Positions 45,111 through 53,976 of a DNA stretch of 64,000 nucleotides are shown here, in pieces. The DNA is from Aminipila sp032051575. Lineage in GTDB: Bacteria; Bacillota; Clostridia; Peptostreptococcales; Anaerovoracaceae. Below the pieces are notes generated by a model. That model worked only from the letters and a program-made list of their open reading frames with translations. It searched no databases and had not been told where the DNA came from. The DNA lies in the NCBI RefSeq assembly GCF_032051575.1, contig NZ_DAMBYD010000010.1, positions 124,001 to 188,000 on the forward strand. The letters run 5' to 3'. The position numbers and the translations under genes are program-made. Numbering within the stretch: the stretch's first letter is position 1; every line of letters begins with the position of its first letter.

Positions 45111-45362
45111 TTATTTTATATCATATTTTCTTTTCAAACTTTGTTTGATGCTAGCATGTTCTTTATCTGTGATTAAATCCTTTTTACGTAAGTGATTTAA
45201 CATTCCTAATTGTGCTGCATATTTTTCTATATTATTTTTTAAAAACTTATAACCATAGGGAGTAAATAAAATTTTAGCAACTGTTTCGATATCACCTTCT
45301 CCATGTTTATCTTTTATAATTCTTTTAAATATGTTCCAGAGTTGTCTTAAATTTTCTTTCAT
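45111..45362 (-). CDS. SHOCT-like small protein next to the recombinase
   Basis: An 83-residue helical protein. The C-terminal motif LRKKDLITDKEHASIKQSL has the SHOCT pattern (short helical motif often attached to larger domains). The N-terminus has a conserved-looking GEGDIETVAKILFTPYGYKF. It lies between the recombinase and the iteron/oriT-like copy 2, so it may bind that DNA or help the recombinase; inference. TAGGAGG-like purines precede the ATG. Confidence 0.55.
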   Translation of the reverse strand: MKENLRQLWNIFKRIIKDKHGEGDIETVAKILFTPYGYKFLKNNIEKYAAQLGMLNHLRKKDLITDKEHASIKQSLKRKYDIK

Positions 45363-45414
45363 TAAATTCCTCCGCTTCTATTTACTGTTGTTTTTTTAAG
45401 TATCTAATACAATA

Positions 45415-45800
45415 TCCTTGACCACCTATAGATGTCAGCTATAAATGCCTGTTTTATCGGTTTTTCTATCAGTTCCGACCACCTTGTCCGACACAAACCT
45501 CGAAATTCGACCACCTATAGGCAGTTGAAAAACCCACGGCACTGCCGGGGGATGTAGCTGGAAGGTGGAATCTTTTGACCACCTTCCTTTATCCTGCACT
45601 AAAATCGATTGGGGGTTTCACTTTTATTTCGGATATTTTATACCTTTGGAGCCAATGCTTAAAATCACAAAGCTCTATTTTTAGGTGTTTTTATAATATC
45701 GCCACATTCGCCCCACAAATCATTTTATTGCTCATTAGGTGTTACTCTCCCACTCTTGACTTTACAATTGCACACGAGGGGACACAGAGGCTAATGTCTG
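45415..45800. other. Candidate oriT / iteron region, copy 2
   Basis: Exact GACCACCT repeats lie at 45420-45427, 45477-45484, 45509-45516 and 45577-45584. The block CGGCACTGCCGGGGGATGT (45537-45555), a 9-bp hairpin (45560-45568 with 45579-45587) and CTTTATCCTGCACTAAAATC (from 45587) follow in the same order and orientation as in the copy at 2140-2510. Both copies lie upstream of a small DNA-binding-type gene. It may be a second transfer origin, a replication origin for the RepA-like ATPase, or an ancestral copy. Confidence 0.6.
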
Positions 45801-45876
45801 CTAGGAAATTATGTTTATTCAATTGTGATTAGCATTTCAGGGTCTAAAGGGTCAACAGGGTCATCGTTTTGAGGAC

Positions 45877-46881
45877 TTAGGGGGTACTCATTTTATCGAC
45901 CCTATCGTCCCTATTTTTGAAAATTTCAATCAGCCTTTTACCATTGCTCTTACGGATAACAACAGAAATACAGCGTTCTTCAAATTCTAAAGTATTTTGT
46001 AATATTCTTTTGGTAAGGGTCTTTGAAGAAATTTTATCGTCCCTGTTTTTAGATAATTCCTCTGCAAGTTCTGTTGGAGTAGATTTATGATATTCTTTAT
46101 CTTTCATAAAATCAGAAAGAAGAATAACAATATCATCTGCTAGTAAATCATGATTTTCAAAACTATCAGATATTACTTGCCAGATATTATCTTCACCACG
46201 TTTTAACTTAATCTCACGATAATCAATATCTCTACCAACACAAGATAGAGTAGCAACTCCACTACCTCTGGTTTCTTCTACTAAGATAAAACTACTGTCC
46301 ACTGCACCTTGAATTCCTGTAGTGCCTGATATTCGGTTGAATGGATCTTTGTCATATTCTTTTCTCAGATGATGAATCAGTAGAATATCTATCCCATATT
46401 TATCTGCTAATTTTTTTAATATGGTTAAGTCGCTATAGTCATTAGCATAATTGTTATCCTTGCTTGTATTTCGTATCATCTGAAGGGTATCGATAATAAT
46501 TAGAACTGTACCTGGATGCTCTGCTATAAAGGTTACAATTCTTTCTTCTAGCTCACCACCAAGCATAGCATTCTCAGTGCAAAAGTTTACTGTGTCCGTT
46601 GCTTCATCTGTAATATCAAATAGTCTGTTTTGTATTCTTATTTGACTATCTTCAAAGCAGAGATATAAAGTGTCTCCCTTCTTTACTTTGTTGCTCCAGA
46701 CATCTTCTCCTTTTGCTACAGCAACAGATAACCATAGGGCAAGCCATGACTTTCCTACCTTTGGTGAGCCTGCAAGAATATGAAGTCCTTCTGATAGTAG
46801 ATTTTCAATGATAAAGTTAATGGGTTTCAGTGGTATGGTCATTAATGTTTCACCGTCAATGGTGTTAAATCTTTTTGTCAT
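45877..46881 (-). CDS. RepA-like AAA ATPase (helicase-type replication protein)
   Basis: A 334-residue RecA-fold ATPase. GSPKVGKSWLALWLSVAVA at about 38-56 is Walker A of the RSF1010 RepA/AAA_25 group; YLCFEDSQIRIQNRLFD, then TVLIIIDTLQMIR (Walker B) and LLIHHLRKEYDKDPFN follow. The C-terminal 80 residues resemble a winged helix. It probably helps replicate the circular form of the element. AAGGAGGTG precedes the ATG. Sequence repeats upstream may control it. Confidence 0.8.
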   Translation of the reverse strand: MTKRFNTIDGETLMTIPLKPINFIIENLLSEGLHILAGSPKVGKSWLALWLSVAVAKGEDVWSNKVKKGDTLYLCFEDSQIRIQNRLFDITDEATDTVNFCTENAMLGGELEERIVTFIAEHPGTVLIIIDTLQMIRNTSKDNNYANDYSDLTILKKLADKYGIDILLIHHLRKEYDKDPFNRISGTTGIQGAVDSSFILVEETRGSGVATLSCVGRDIDYREIKLKRGEDNIWQVISDSFENHDLLADDIVILLSDFMKDKEYHKSTPTELAEELSKNRDDKISSKTLTKRILQNTLEFEERCISVVIRKSNGKRLIEIFKNRDDRVDKMSTP

Positions 46882-46904
46882 TTTAAATTCACCTCCTTAC
46901 TTGT

Positions 46905-47055
46905 TTCCACATTTAAAGGGTGTTTTTGAAGTCTTGATAATAAATTTTTTTAACACAAAATTATCCCTTCAATGTGTAGGCAACGAAAACGTGTTTTTTA
47001 GAACTATTTCTTGAAAATATTTTAAAATATAAAAATACCCCTCAATGTGTAGGCA
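46905..47055. repeat. Repeated motif upstream of the RepA-like gene
   Basis: CCCTTCAATGTGTAGGCA at 46965-46982 and CCCCTCAATGTGTAGGCA at 47038-47055 differ by one base and are 73 bp apart. A related motif in the opposite sense (CCACATTTAAAGGGTG) begins about 46906. Two direct copies and one inverted copy upstream of the start suggest a regulator or replication-protein site. Confidence 0.6.
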
Positions 47056-47137
47056 TCGGGAAGGGGATTTTGACAACCATTTTTGAAAAATAATTAAAAT
47101 ATTTTATTTTGGGAATATATTGCAGCTATAAAAGGAC

Positions 47138-47172
47138 AAAAAAACAACCTTGATTCAATTACTATCAAGGTT
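47138..47172 (-). terminator. Terminator of the restriction-modification operon
   Basis: AACCTTGAT (47146-47154) pairs perfectly with ATCAAGGTT (47164-47172), and on the minus strand a GTTTTTTT run follows. It stops transcription from the defence operon before the ICE RepA-like gene. Confidence 0.8.
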
Positions 47173-47300
47173 ACTTTACAGAAGAACTTCACTCATTTTT
47201 ACAGCGAAGTTTATTTGAACTCTTCGGAATTAACGAATAGTTGAACTAGTAAGTAATAGTTACCAGTTCAATTTTATAATATCTATCTCATACATATATC

Positions 47301-48041
47301 CTATTTTATTAAAATAAAGAGATATTCATGAGCTAAAAGCAAAAAATTTTTCTCAACACTTAATTTAGACCATTTATTTGTTGACTTGCAATTAAACTGC
47401 TCCTTTAATATTATTTCCTTAATCTCAAATCCTGATTTCAAAAATATTTCCATTGTTCTAAATCCTAGCGGTATTACTTTGCCGTTCTTCCTCATATCTC
47501 CGATTAAAAAAGTACAGTACTTTCCCTTTTTTAAAACTCTTTTACATTCTTCTGCAACATCTATCATAGATTCCAAGAACTTATCTACTGACAACAACGA
47601 TATATCATTTTCCTGATGCTCACTATATTTTATTACATCTGCATATGGTGGATGCATACAAACCAGATCTATACTTTCATTAGGTATAAAGTCTAGTTTT
47701 CTTGCATCTCCTTGTTTAAAATAAACACGTCCACCTTTTTCAAATGAAAACTGACATTTCTTTCTACAACGCTCTAATGCCTCTGCATTAACATCAATAC
47801 CTATGCAATCTCTACCTAAAAGTTTCGCCTCAACCATAGTTGTTCCACCACCAACAAATTGATCAATAACTAAATCTCCAGGATTTGAATATCTTAAAAT
47901 AATGTTTCTTGGTACATAAGGTGACCAGTTTCCTCTATAATTCCCATCATGTGTAGCCCAATTCCCACGTTCAGGAAATTTCCACACTGAACTCGTTTCT
48001 ATTTTAAATTCTAAAGGTTCCCAAATATTCCCATTATTCAT
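47301..48041 (-). CDS. Second DNA methyltransferase of the R-M system (N6A/N4C class)
   Basis: A 246-residue protein. DQFVGGGTTMVEAKLLGRDC is the SAM-binding motif I, and CMHPPYADVI is catalytic motif IV. Motif I comes first and no target domain lies between them, unlike the usual beta class. The N-terminus has VWKFPERGNWATHDGNYRGN. The start at 48039-48041 has GGAG seven bases upstream; the overlap with the nuclease gene couples translation. It would modify one strand of the site. Confidence 0.75.
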   Translation of the reverse strand: MNNGNIWEPLEFKIETSSVWKFPERGNWATHDGNYRGNWSPYVPRNIILRYSNPGDLVIDQFVGGGTTMVEAKLLGRDCIGIDVNAEALERCRKKCQFSFEKGGRVYFKQGDARKLDFIPNESIDLVCMHPPYADVIKYSEHQENDISLLSVDKFLESMIDVAEECKRVLKKGKYCTFLIGDMRKNGKVIPLGFRTMEIFLKSGFEIKEIILKEQFNCKSTNKWSKLSVEKNFLLLAHEYLFILIK

Positions 48042-49326
48042 TCGCAATCTCCAACATCCAATTAATCCAACCAGTTATTGTCGATGCACGCCTTTTATAT
48101 GTTTCTTCGCTTTCAACTCTATATAACTGGCACTGTTTCATTATATCAACAATCCTTTGCTTGTTAGGTATTCTCCCTTCTCTCAATGTTATTAAGAAGG
48201 TTTCACTAAACGCTTTATGTTCTAATATGCTCTTACAGAACTCTAATTGTCGTTGCCTCCTGGACATATTCATAATCAATTTACCCTTAGAAGTTAATTG
48301 ATACATCACTTTTAATCCGTCTCTACCTTTTTCCACCAGTCCTAAATATCTACATGCATCTGTATAATAATTAGTTTGCCTAATGTCAAAGGCATATTCC
48401 TCTGTCACTTCATCTCGATCCATCGTTGTACTAGAAAGCAATTCACAAACATTAATAACTCGCTTAAAATTATCTGCTTGCGGAAATGGTATCTCAGGTT
48501 CTCTAATAATTTGAGTGTTCATAAGCAAGTTTTCAAGATCACTAATGCTGATCTCAATATCTTCTAATATATAATTTTTCTGTTGAACAAGCTCTAATGA
48601 ATTATATATTTTAGGATTTTTAAATTCGTATTCATATAAGCTGAAAATACCATTTGAATAAACCAAAAAAACAGGTCTAATTTTCTTTGATACTCTTTCA
48701 GCCCACACTCTATATGGATAATACAGTTGTCTTACTAAAAAATCTTCCGAAATATCTCTTTTTGCTTCAAGTAACGCAAGCGACTCTACTCCTTCATATG
48801 CTGCATCTATTTCTATTTGGGAGTTTATAACTTCAATTGATGCAAGTCTACCACTTTTACTGTTTTTTATATCAAAATCAAAGCGATCAGAGCCCATTCT
48901 TCCAGATACAGTTGCAACCAAATTTTCTTCACCCAAAAAATCATTTAAAATTCCAGATGCCAAAGCACAATTAATAGAAATCGCTTCACTTTGAATATTG
49001 TTTTTATCTAAACTTTGTATATGTTCCGGCAATGATGCTTGAATCACTTTTGTACTTATGCTTTCAAACTTTTTATATACTTCAAAGTTAGATATTACGT
49101 AGTCACCTCTTGAAATTGGTAATATGGCTAATCGATTCTCGGAAAATATTTGTGGCAAATTAATATTATGATCAAATTTTGCCATTAATCTCGGTTCTCT
49201 AAACTCTTTAATTTGATTTGCAGAAATAATAAATTTTTCATGCATATCTATCTGATTCAATATATCATATTTACTAAACAACTTTTCCCAAGCATGATCA
49301 TTTTTACCTTTAGGTTTACTACTCAT
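48034..49326 (-). CDS. Type II restriction endonuclease
   Basis: A 430-residue protein. The segment IEVINSQIEIDAAYEGVESL then ALLEAKR (about 165-190) has the D/E...EAK order of PD-(D/E)XK nucleases (candidates D174, E178, E187-A-K189). A winged-helix-like region at 295-360 (TEEYAFDIRQTNYYTDACRY, LVEKGRDGLKVMYQLTSKG) may recognise DNA. I recall related C-terminal domains as DUF6997-type in Type II enzymes. It lies between two methyltransferases, with 8-bp overlaps at both ends. The recognition site cannot be read from the sequence. Confidence 0.7.
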   Translation of the reverse strand: MSSKPKGKNDHAWEKLFSKYDILNQIDMHEKFIISANQIKEFREPRLMAKFDHNINLPQIFSENRLAILPISRGDYVISNFEVYKKFESISTKVIQASLPEHIQSLDKNNIQSEAISINCALASGILNDFLGEENLVATVSGRMGSDRFDFDIKNSKSGRLASIEVINSQIEIDAAYEGVESLALLEAKRDISEDFLVRQLYYPYRVWAERVSKKIRPVFLVYSNGIFSLYEYEFKNPKIYNSLELVQQKNYILEDIEISISDLENLLMNTQIIREPEIPFPQADNFKRVINVCELLSSTTMDRDEVTEEYAFDIRQTNYYTDACRYLGLVEKGRDGLKVMYQLTSKGKLIMNMSRRQRQLEFCKSILEHKAFSETFLITLREGRIPNKQRIVDIMKQCQLYRVESEETYKRRASTITGWINWMLEIANE

Positions 49327-50155
49327 AGTTTCTAATCACCACCTCATCTACATCACCACGTTTTGACGCAACTGAGTTAATTGCCCTCTTTGCCTTAACA
49401 ATTTTAATATCATAAGCATTATATTGTTCTTTAATAAAATCTGTTGCAGAATTAGATAACATGAACTTTATTCCACGCGAATCTAATTCATCACAACATT
49501 CTCTTAATCTTATCTGTTCATCACGACCAAATCCACCTCTTGTGTAACCGGTAAAACTAGATGTGGCTGATACTGGATCATATGGTGGATCCAAATACAC
49601 AAAGCTACCCTTTGGAATCTTCTGTAACACTTCCGAATAATCAACATTAGATATGTGGATTTTTGCTTCATTAAAATATCTATTTACTGCAAGTAATGTT
49701 GGTGCATTAACAATATTTGGATTTTTATAGTTTCCAAACGGAGAATTAAACTCTCCCGCATTGTTTACCCTAAACAAACCATTAAAACATGTCTTATTCA
49801 AAAAAAGCATTCGAGATGCTCGTTCAATATTAGATAATTTCTCGAATGCCTCATGATCTCTATCAAGATCTCGGATTTTATAAAAATATTCTGATTCGTT
49901 TTTATGTTGTTGAAGCGAACTTATTAGTTCTTCAACATTATCTCTTATCACTTCATATACATTTATCAATTCACCATTCGCATCATTTATATAAGCTGTG
50001 CTTGGTTGTCTATTAAATAACACTGCACCCCCACCAACAAATGGCTCACAATATGTGCTAAATTTATTTGGAAACAATGGTGTTAATTCATCTAATAATT
50101 GTCTCTTTCCACCAACCCACTTAACGACTGGGGCAACCATTTTATTCTTTTTCAT
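49319..50155 (-). CDS. D12-class DNA adenine methyltransferase of the R-M system
   Basis: A 278-residue Dam/DpnM-like enzyme. PVVKWVGGKRQLLDEL is the SAM motif, YCEPFVGGGAVLFN motif I, and VYLDPPYDPVSA is motif IV; FLNKTCFNGLFRVN is also typical. It protects one strand of the restriction site or both. AAAGGATGG precedes the ATG. It is the first gene of the R-M operon, as expected so that protection precedes cutting. Confidence 0.85.
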   Translation of the reverse strand: MKKNKMVAPVVKWVGGKRQLLDELTPLFPNKFSTYCEPFVGGGAVLFNRQPSTAYINDANGELINVYEVIRDNVEELISSLQQHKNESEYFYKIRDLDRDHEAFEKLSNIERASRMLFLNKTCFNGLFRVNNAGEFNSPFGNYKNPNIVNAPTLLAVNRYFNEAKIHISNVDYSEVLQKIPKGSFVYLDPPYDPVSATSSFTGYTRGGFGRDEQIRLRECCDELDSRGIKFMLSNSATDFIKEQYNAYDIKIVKAKRAINSVASKRGDVDEVVIRNYE

Positions 50156-50196
50156 CTAAACACCATCCTTTTATATTACCTTTAGTTGTTGCTTAT

Positions 50197-50225
50197 ATCT
50201 TAACATATAGAAATATATTCGTCAA
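50197..50225 (-). promoter_or_regulatory. Promoter of the R-M operon
   Basis: Minus strand: TTGACG (50220-50225), 17-bp spacer, TAAGAT (50197-50202), about 40 bp before the first methylase start. Confidence 0.65.
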
Positions 50226-50312
50226 ACATATGTTCTCGTTTTGCAATTTTATATACTTTTATTATACCTTCTTACTGAAGTAGTGGCAAATAAAATTTAC
50301 ACCTTCTATCAA

Positions 50313-50343
50313 AGGCTAAGAAACATCATTATGTCTCTTAGCC
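50313..50343 (-). terminator. Terminator of the AIPR-like gene
   Basis: GGCTAAGA (50314-50321) pairs with TCTTAGCC (50336-50343); on the minus strand TTTGAT follows. It separates this gene from the R-M operon. Confidence 0.65.
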
Positions 50344-50352
50344 TCCTATTCA

Positions 50353-51555
50353 CTATTTCATATATCCAAATATATATATTTCTTTAAACAAGTTGCTCCA
50401 TAAGTTACTATTTTTAGCTATCACATCTGGATTTTCCGTTTTTTCATCTAATAACATAGAAACTAGCTTTTGACCTATCTTATTCCATACCTCACTAGGT
50501 GGACATTGCCAATAATAGCTACCATCATCATTGATCTGTATCAGCGCTCTAAAAGCACCCACCAAAGGGTACATTAATCCTTTTGGAATAATATATTGCA
50601 AATCCTGTTGTTTAAAAAATGATTTTCCAACAACTTTATTAGCATCGAACTTTGCATATTTTCTTGTTCCATAACGCTTTCCTGCCTTATTTGAAATACT
50701 TGCAAATGATACTTCGATTTCTTCCCACAATTCAAATATGTCCTTAATTATCGGTTGCATATTTCTAATCATCTTCTCACGAGCTTGTTTCTGTAATTTC
50801 TCTGTACTACCTCCTGAATACAAAAATTTTCTTAAACTTGCTTCTTTTCCAGAATAACACTGAATTGGCTGAGTTTCAGATAATATTCCATGTGAATTTT
50901 TATATGGATAAACCTCTTGACTAAACATCAATAATATTGCTATTATTTCTCGTACATCAATAGTTGAAATATCCACCTCATTGTAATGTTCATTCATTTT
51001 GTATTGAATTCTATATGCAAAATCAACTTCAGCAAATGCTTGTTTTATAACTTCAAAGCTATTCTCCAATTCTGCAATAGATTTCAAATCCACTTGCACA
51101 GATGTATTTCGTGCCGCTGCCAACTCTACTGGTGTCTCTAAACCCTCAAAGATTTCAAAGAATACATATCTATCATTTGACAATGAATTTTTGCTTTTAG
51201 CTTCAAGAATTGCTCTCAGCGTATGTCCACCATCAATATTCCCATGAAGCTCTGGATCATCAAGTGTAATTATCAATTCTTCTGTTTTATTGTTCCATTC
51301 TGCTGAACTTGATGACATTAATACACCTCTGTTTAGCTCATGAAAGTTGTCATTTTCTACTAGACTGTTTTTAATTTTTTGCGCAACATTTGTGGACATC
51401 TTTTGTTCTCTTGGATTCGTAGCCATCCATTCTTCAATTTCCTGTGGAATGCTACTTGATTGTACATAGCACACATATTTAATATGCTTGCTAGTTTTGT
51501 CACTTGGATCATTCATTTTCTTAAATTCTTTTGCTACTAATTTTAATTTTGCCAT
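50353..51555 (-). CDS. AIPR-like abortive-infection protein
   Basis: A 400-residue protein. NRGVLMSSSSAEW and HGNIDGGHTLRAILEAK (around residues 75-120) are the marks of the AIPR family, linked to abortive infection and other phage defence. The middle (VELAAARNTSVQVDLKSIAE) and C-terminal AFRALIQINDDGSYYWQCPP also fit. The start is at 51553-51555, with AAGGAG 8 bp upstream; the GTG two codons earlier is too close to it. Its leader contains a terminator, so expression looks attenuated. Confidence 0.7.
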   Translation of the reverse strand: MAKLKLVAKEFKKMNDPSDKTSKHIKYVCYVQSSSIPQEIEEWMATNPREQKMSTNVAQKIKNSLVENDNFHELNRGVLMSSSSAEWNNKTEELIITLDDPELHGNIDGGHTLRAILEAKSKNSLSNDRYVFFEIFEGLETPVELAAARNTSVQVDLKSIAELENSFEVIKQAFAEVDFAYRIQYKMNEHYNEVDISTIDVREIIAILLMFSQEVYPYKNSHGILSETQPIQCYSGKEASLRKFLYSGGSTEKLQKQAREKMIRNMQPIIKDIFELWEEIEVSFASISNKAGKRYGTRKYAKFDANKVVGKSFFKQQDLQYIIPKGLMYPLVGAFRALIQINDDGSYYWQCPPSEVWNKIGQKLVSMLLDEKTENPDVIAKNSNLWSNLFKEIYIFGYMK

Positions 51556-51574
51556 AACCACATCTCCTTAATAT

Positions 51575-51741
51575 AAAAAAATTCTGTTACTCCACATATG
51601 TGAAATTACAGAATATAAGCGTTCAACATCTAAATGCTAATGTTATTTTGTAAGTCCACATCTGCGAAAGATACTGGTAATCTAATGAACAAATTTGTTC
51701 ATAGACAGTTATATTATAACTCTGTTTCTAAGTTTTTGCAA
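51575..51741 (-). promoter_or_regulatory. Leader of the AIPR gene: promoter, palindrome, attenuator-like terminator
   Basis: Minus strand: TTGCAA (51736-51741), 17-bp spacer, TATAAT (51713-51718). The transcript then meets an 18-bp palindrome (51685-51702) and a 34-nt hairpin at 51581-51614 with one mismatch, followed by seven Ts (51575-51581). This is an intrinsic terminator only about 20 bp before the start codon. The segment at 51650-51661 can pair with the left arm of that hairpin over 12 positions (one mismatch, one G-U), forming an alternative antiterminator. Confidence 0.7.
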
Positions 51742-51877
51742 TACACAATTCCATTTTTCAATTAAAAAATATCCAAAATATATCCTCGGTCGAAAATGTA
51801 AATTAATTAACCTTATAGTTTAAAGTTATTATGTTATCTCAGGTCACTTGCTTTAATTTTATTTTTCTTGATATTCT

Positions 51878-52156
51878 CTATGAAAATATAGCCAAAACTA
51901 CCTGCACTCCCTCACAAATCTCCTTTTCCCTCTTACCTGCTCCAATCGGATTAAAAATCACGTGTTTTTGTTCATAAGTAAATTTTAATATAACATGCCG
52001 TTTCCCCTGATATTCAGCCAATTCTACGTCTTTTCCTATCTCTCTATTTTCTGTATTCCTACCACGCACTCCACGTGCCTTGAGAGTACAATAATGATGT
52101 CGCAAGTAAATGGGCTTCCCTTGGTGTAAAGGTATGGTTATAGAAGATTCTAACAA
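51878..52156 (-). CDS. Doubtful short ORF, unknown
   Basis: A 92-codon open frame from a TTG with only a weak AGGA site. The composition is basic (RHHYCTLKARGVRGRNTENR) and matches no family I know. It may be the remains of a gene between the AIPR and nuclease genes. It could equally be a chance frame. The surrounding 51742-52282 shows no other coding signal. Confidence 0.2.
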   Translation of the reverse strand: MLESSITIPLHQGKPIYLRHHYCTLKARGVRGRNTENREIGKDVELAEYQGKRHVILKFTYEQKHVIFNPIGAGKREKEICEGVQVVLAIFS

Positions 52157-52282
52157 TTTTCCTACAAATAGCTGACACTATCGTATACTACTCTTAAGTT
52201 ATACGCAGTGTATCTATTATGATAAAATAGAATTTCAAAAATATGCCCATACAAATTTGTATTTGTTTTCTCCAGCTAAGTT

Positions 52283-53782
52283 TTATGCTATTGATGCAGA
52301 TGATTTGTTATCACTTCTACAGTCAATTAAAAAAATTGATTCATTAATCATATTTTCATATCCAGCGTTTACTACTACTTGCTGGGCTTTTCGATATTCA
52401 CTCTCAGTAAAATAGAATATAGCTACCAGACTTCCATCTGCACAATTAGCAGCTTCATATATCTTAACTTGTGTAAATACATGACTTAGCATCGAATTGC
52501 TTGCTAGTTTAAACTCAATAATATTTTGATTGTGTTGCCCCATCGATATAATAAAATCTGCTTGGCCTCTTCCATTATTAGCTTCCGAATCTACTTTGAA
52601 ATTGCTTCCATACCATACGAAGCGAAATAGCCTTTGTAAATCGTTCTCCTTTGCAATTTGTTCGCCTTTAACATATAAATTCTTATACCCGTCACAATCT
52701 TCAATAATATGTTTAAAAAAAGTCAACCTGTTCTTCGCTTCCTCTCTTGCGGACAAATTTTCCTCAAAAGTATATTCATTTGAGATAAAAAGAGAAATCA
52801 AATTTTTTGAAGCTACTAAAAGTTTTTCTAGTTGCTTGTTTAGTTCCTGCATACACTGTTTCTTTATTTCATCGGTATTTGCTTCTTGCAACTTGATATA
52901 GTAATCATATAATTCTGGATATTCTCCTACAATTTCTTGAAAAGCTTCTTTCTCAATTTTCTGAACTGAGTTTTCTCTAATGGCTCGCCGATTTTTTTTC
53001 TGATTTTCTTCATATCGTTGCACAGCTTTCATAATGTAATTATTCACATATGTTCTCAAACTGTCATTTTCAATCACAGCACGAATACGTTCATGACTTT
53101 TATAAAAATCATCCCTATTTATTGATGGTTCATCCTCCCTGAGAATATCAAATGGTGTTAATAAAACATATTCAACTTGTCCTTTTTCATCATAAACGAA
53201 TGGGAGCATAAACTCCTTGCTTACAAAGCTTTCTGTTTCATAATTAAAATATACTTTGTCAACAGGAGTAATACGGCACAAATCGGGATTTATATATTCT
53301 TTTGCAAATTCTTCTGTATATTCACAAAGGAATCTTTTTATTAGATTAACAGTTAAGTCACTAATTTTATCTTTTCCACTTCCTTCATAAAGTAACATCG
53401 CTTTTTCTATATGTTGACTTTTTGATATGCCATTTGTGTTAATTGCAAACTCAATATTACTATATAAAAAATTGGCAAACTTACTCCCTAAAGCCAGTCC
53501 TTTATTTCCAACCAAAGAGTACCCCAACCAATTATTAGGAACCTCACTAAAGTTAAACCACGTATCTATTTCTTTGGAAGATAACCCCTGCTTTGATTTC
53601 ATATATAAGAAATGGAAATATCGTATGATTTCATGATGTAAAGATTGATATTCAGGCTTATCACTATTAAAAATTAGCATAGGGTCAATAAACAAAGGAA
53701 TGTCACATACTAGAGAAATATCTACTGCACCATAAGCTTTTACTAAGTCTGTATCAACTTGAAAATGTTCCGAAAAAAACAT
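52283..53782 (-). CDS. Candidate defence protein with C-terminal PD-(D/E)XK-like nuclease motif
   Basis: A 499-residue protein of no family that I can name. The N-terminus reads MFFSEHFQVDTDLVKAYGAV, the centre is helical and charged (VQRYEENQKKNRRAIRENSV), and residues ~410-445 contain GRGQADFIIS then NIIEFKLA: an Asp and an E-F-K placed as in PD-(D/E)XK nucleases such as Vsr-like or viral nucleases. The start at 53780-53782 follows GGGGAGG. It sits between the AIPR-like and HD-domain genes, which fits a phage-defence role. Substrate unknown. Confidence 0.6.
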   Translation of the reverse strand: MFFSEHFQVDTDLVKAYGAVDISLVCDIPLFIDPMLIFNSDKPEYQSLHHEIIRYFHFLYMKSKQGLSSKEIDTWFNFSEVPNNWLGYSLVGNKGLALGSKFANFLYSNIEFAINTNGISKSQHIEKAMLLYEGSGKDKISDLTVNLIKRFLCEYTEEFAKEYINPDLCRITPVDKVYFNYETESFVSKEFMLPFVYDEKGQVEYVLLTPFDILREDEPSINRDDFYKSHERIRAVIENDSLRTYVNNYIMKAVQRYEENQKKNRRAIRENSVQKIEKEAFQEIVGEYPELYDYYIKLQEANTDEIKKQCMQELNKQLEKLLVASKNLISLFISNEYTFEENLSAREEAKNRLTFFKHIIEDCDGYKNLYVKGEQIAKENDLQRLFRFVWYGSNFKVDSEANNGRGQADFIISMGQHNQNIIEFKLASNSMLSHVFTQVKIYEAANCADGSLVAIFYFTESEYRKAQQVVVNAGYENMINESIFLIDCRSDNKSSASIA

Positions 53783-53976
53783 TATAACCTCCCCTTCCTT
53801 TGCCACTGCGATTAATTACACTTAAGCTTTATTACTTACTATTAGTTATAGTAAATTATTATAATATAAAATACTAAATTTCATTTATAAGCAATTATCG
53901 ACTTCAGATTTTTCTAAAAACTTAATAAGTCATTTCTATCTTAACATTTCACCAATAGATTTGTTGAAATTTTTTG

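Noticed and set aside
50353..51741. Type III toxin-antitoxin system (ToxIN-like)
   Set aside because: Only two half-related leader segments precede the terminator, and the protein looks like AIPR, not ToxN.
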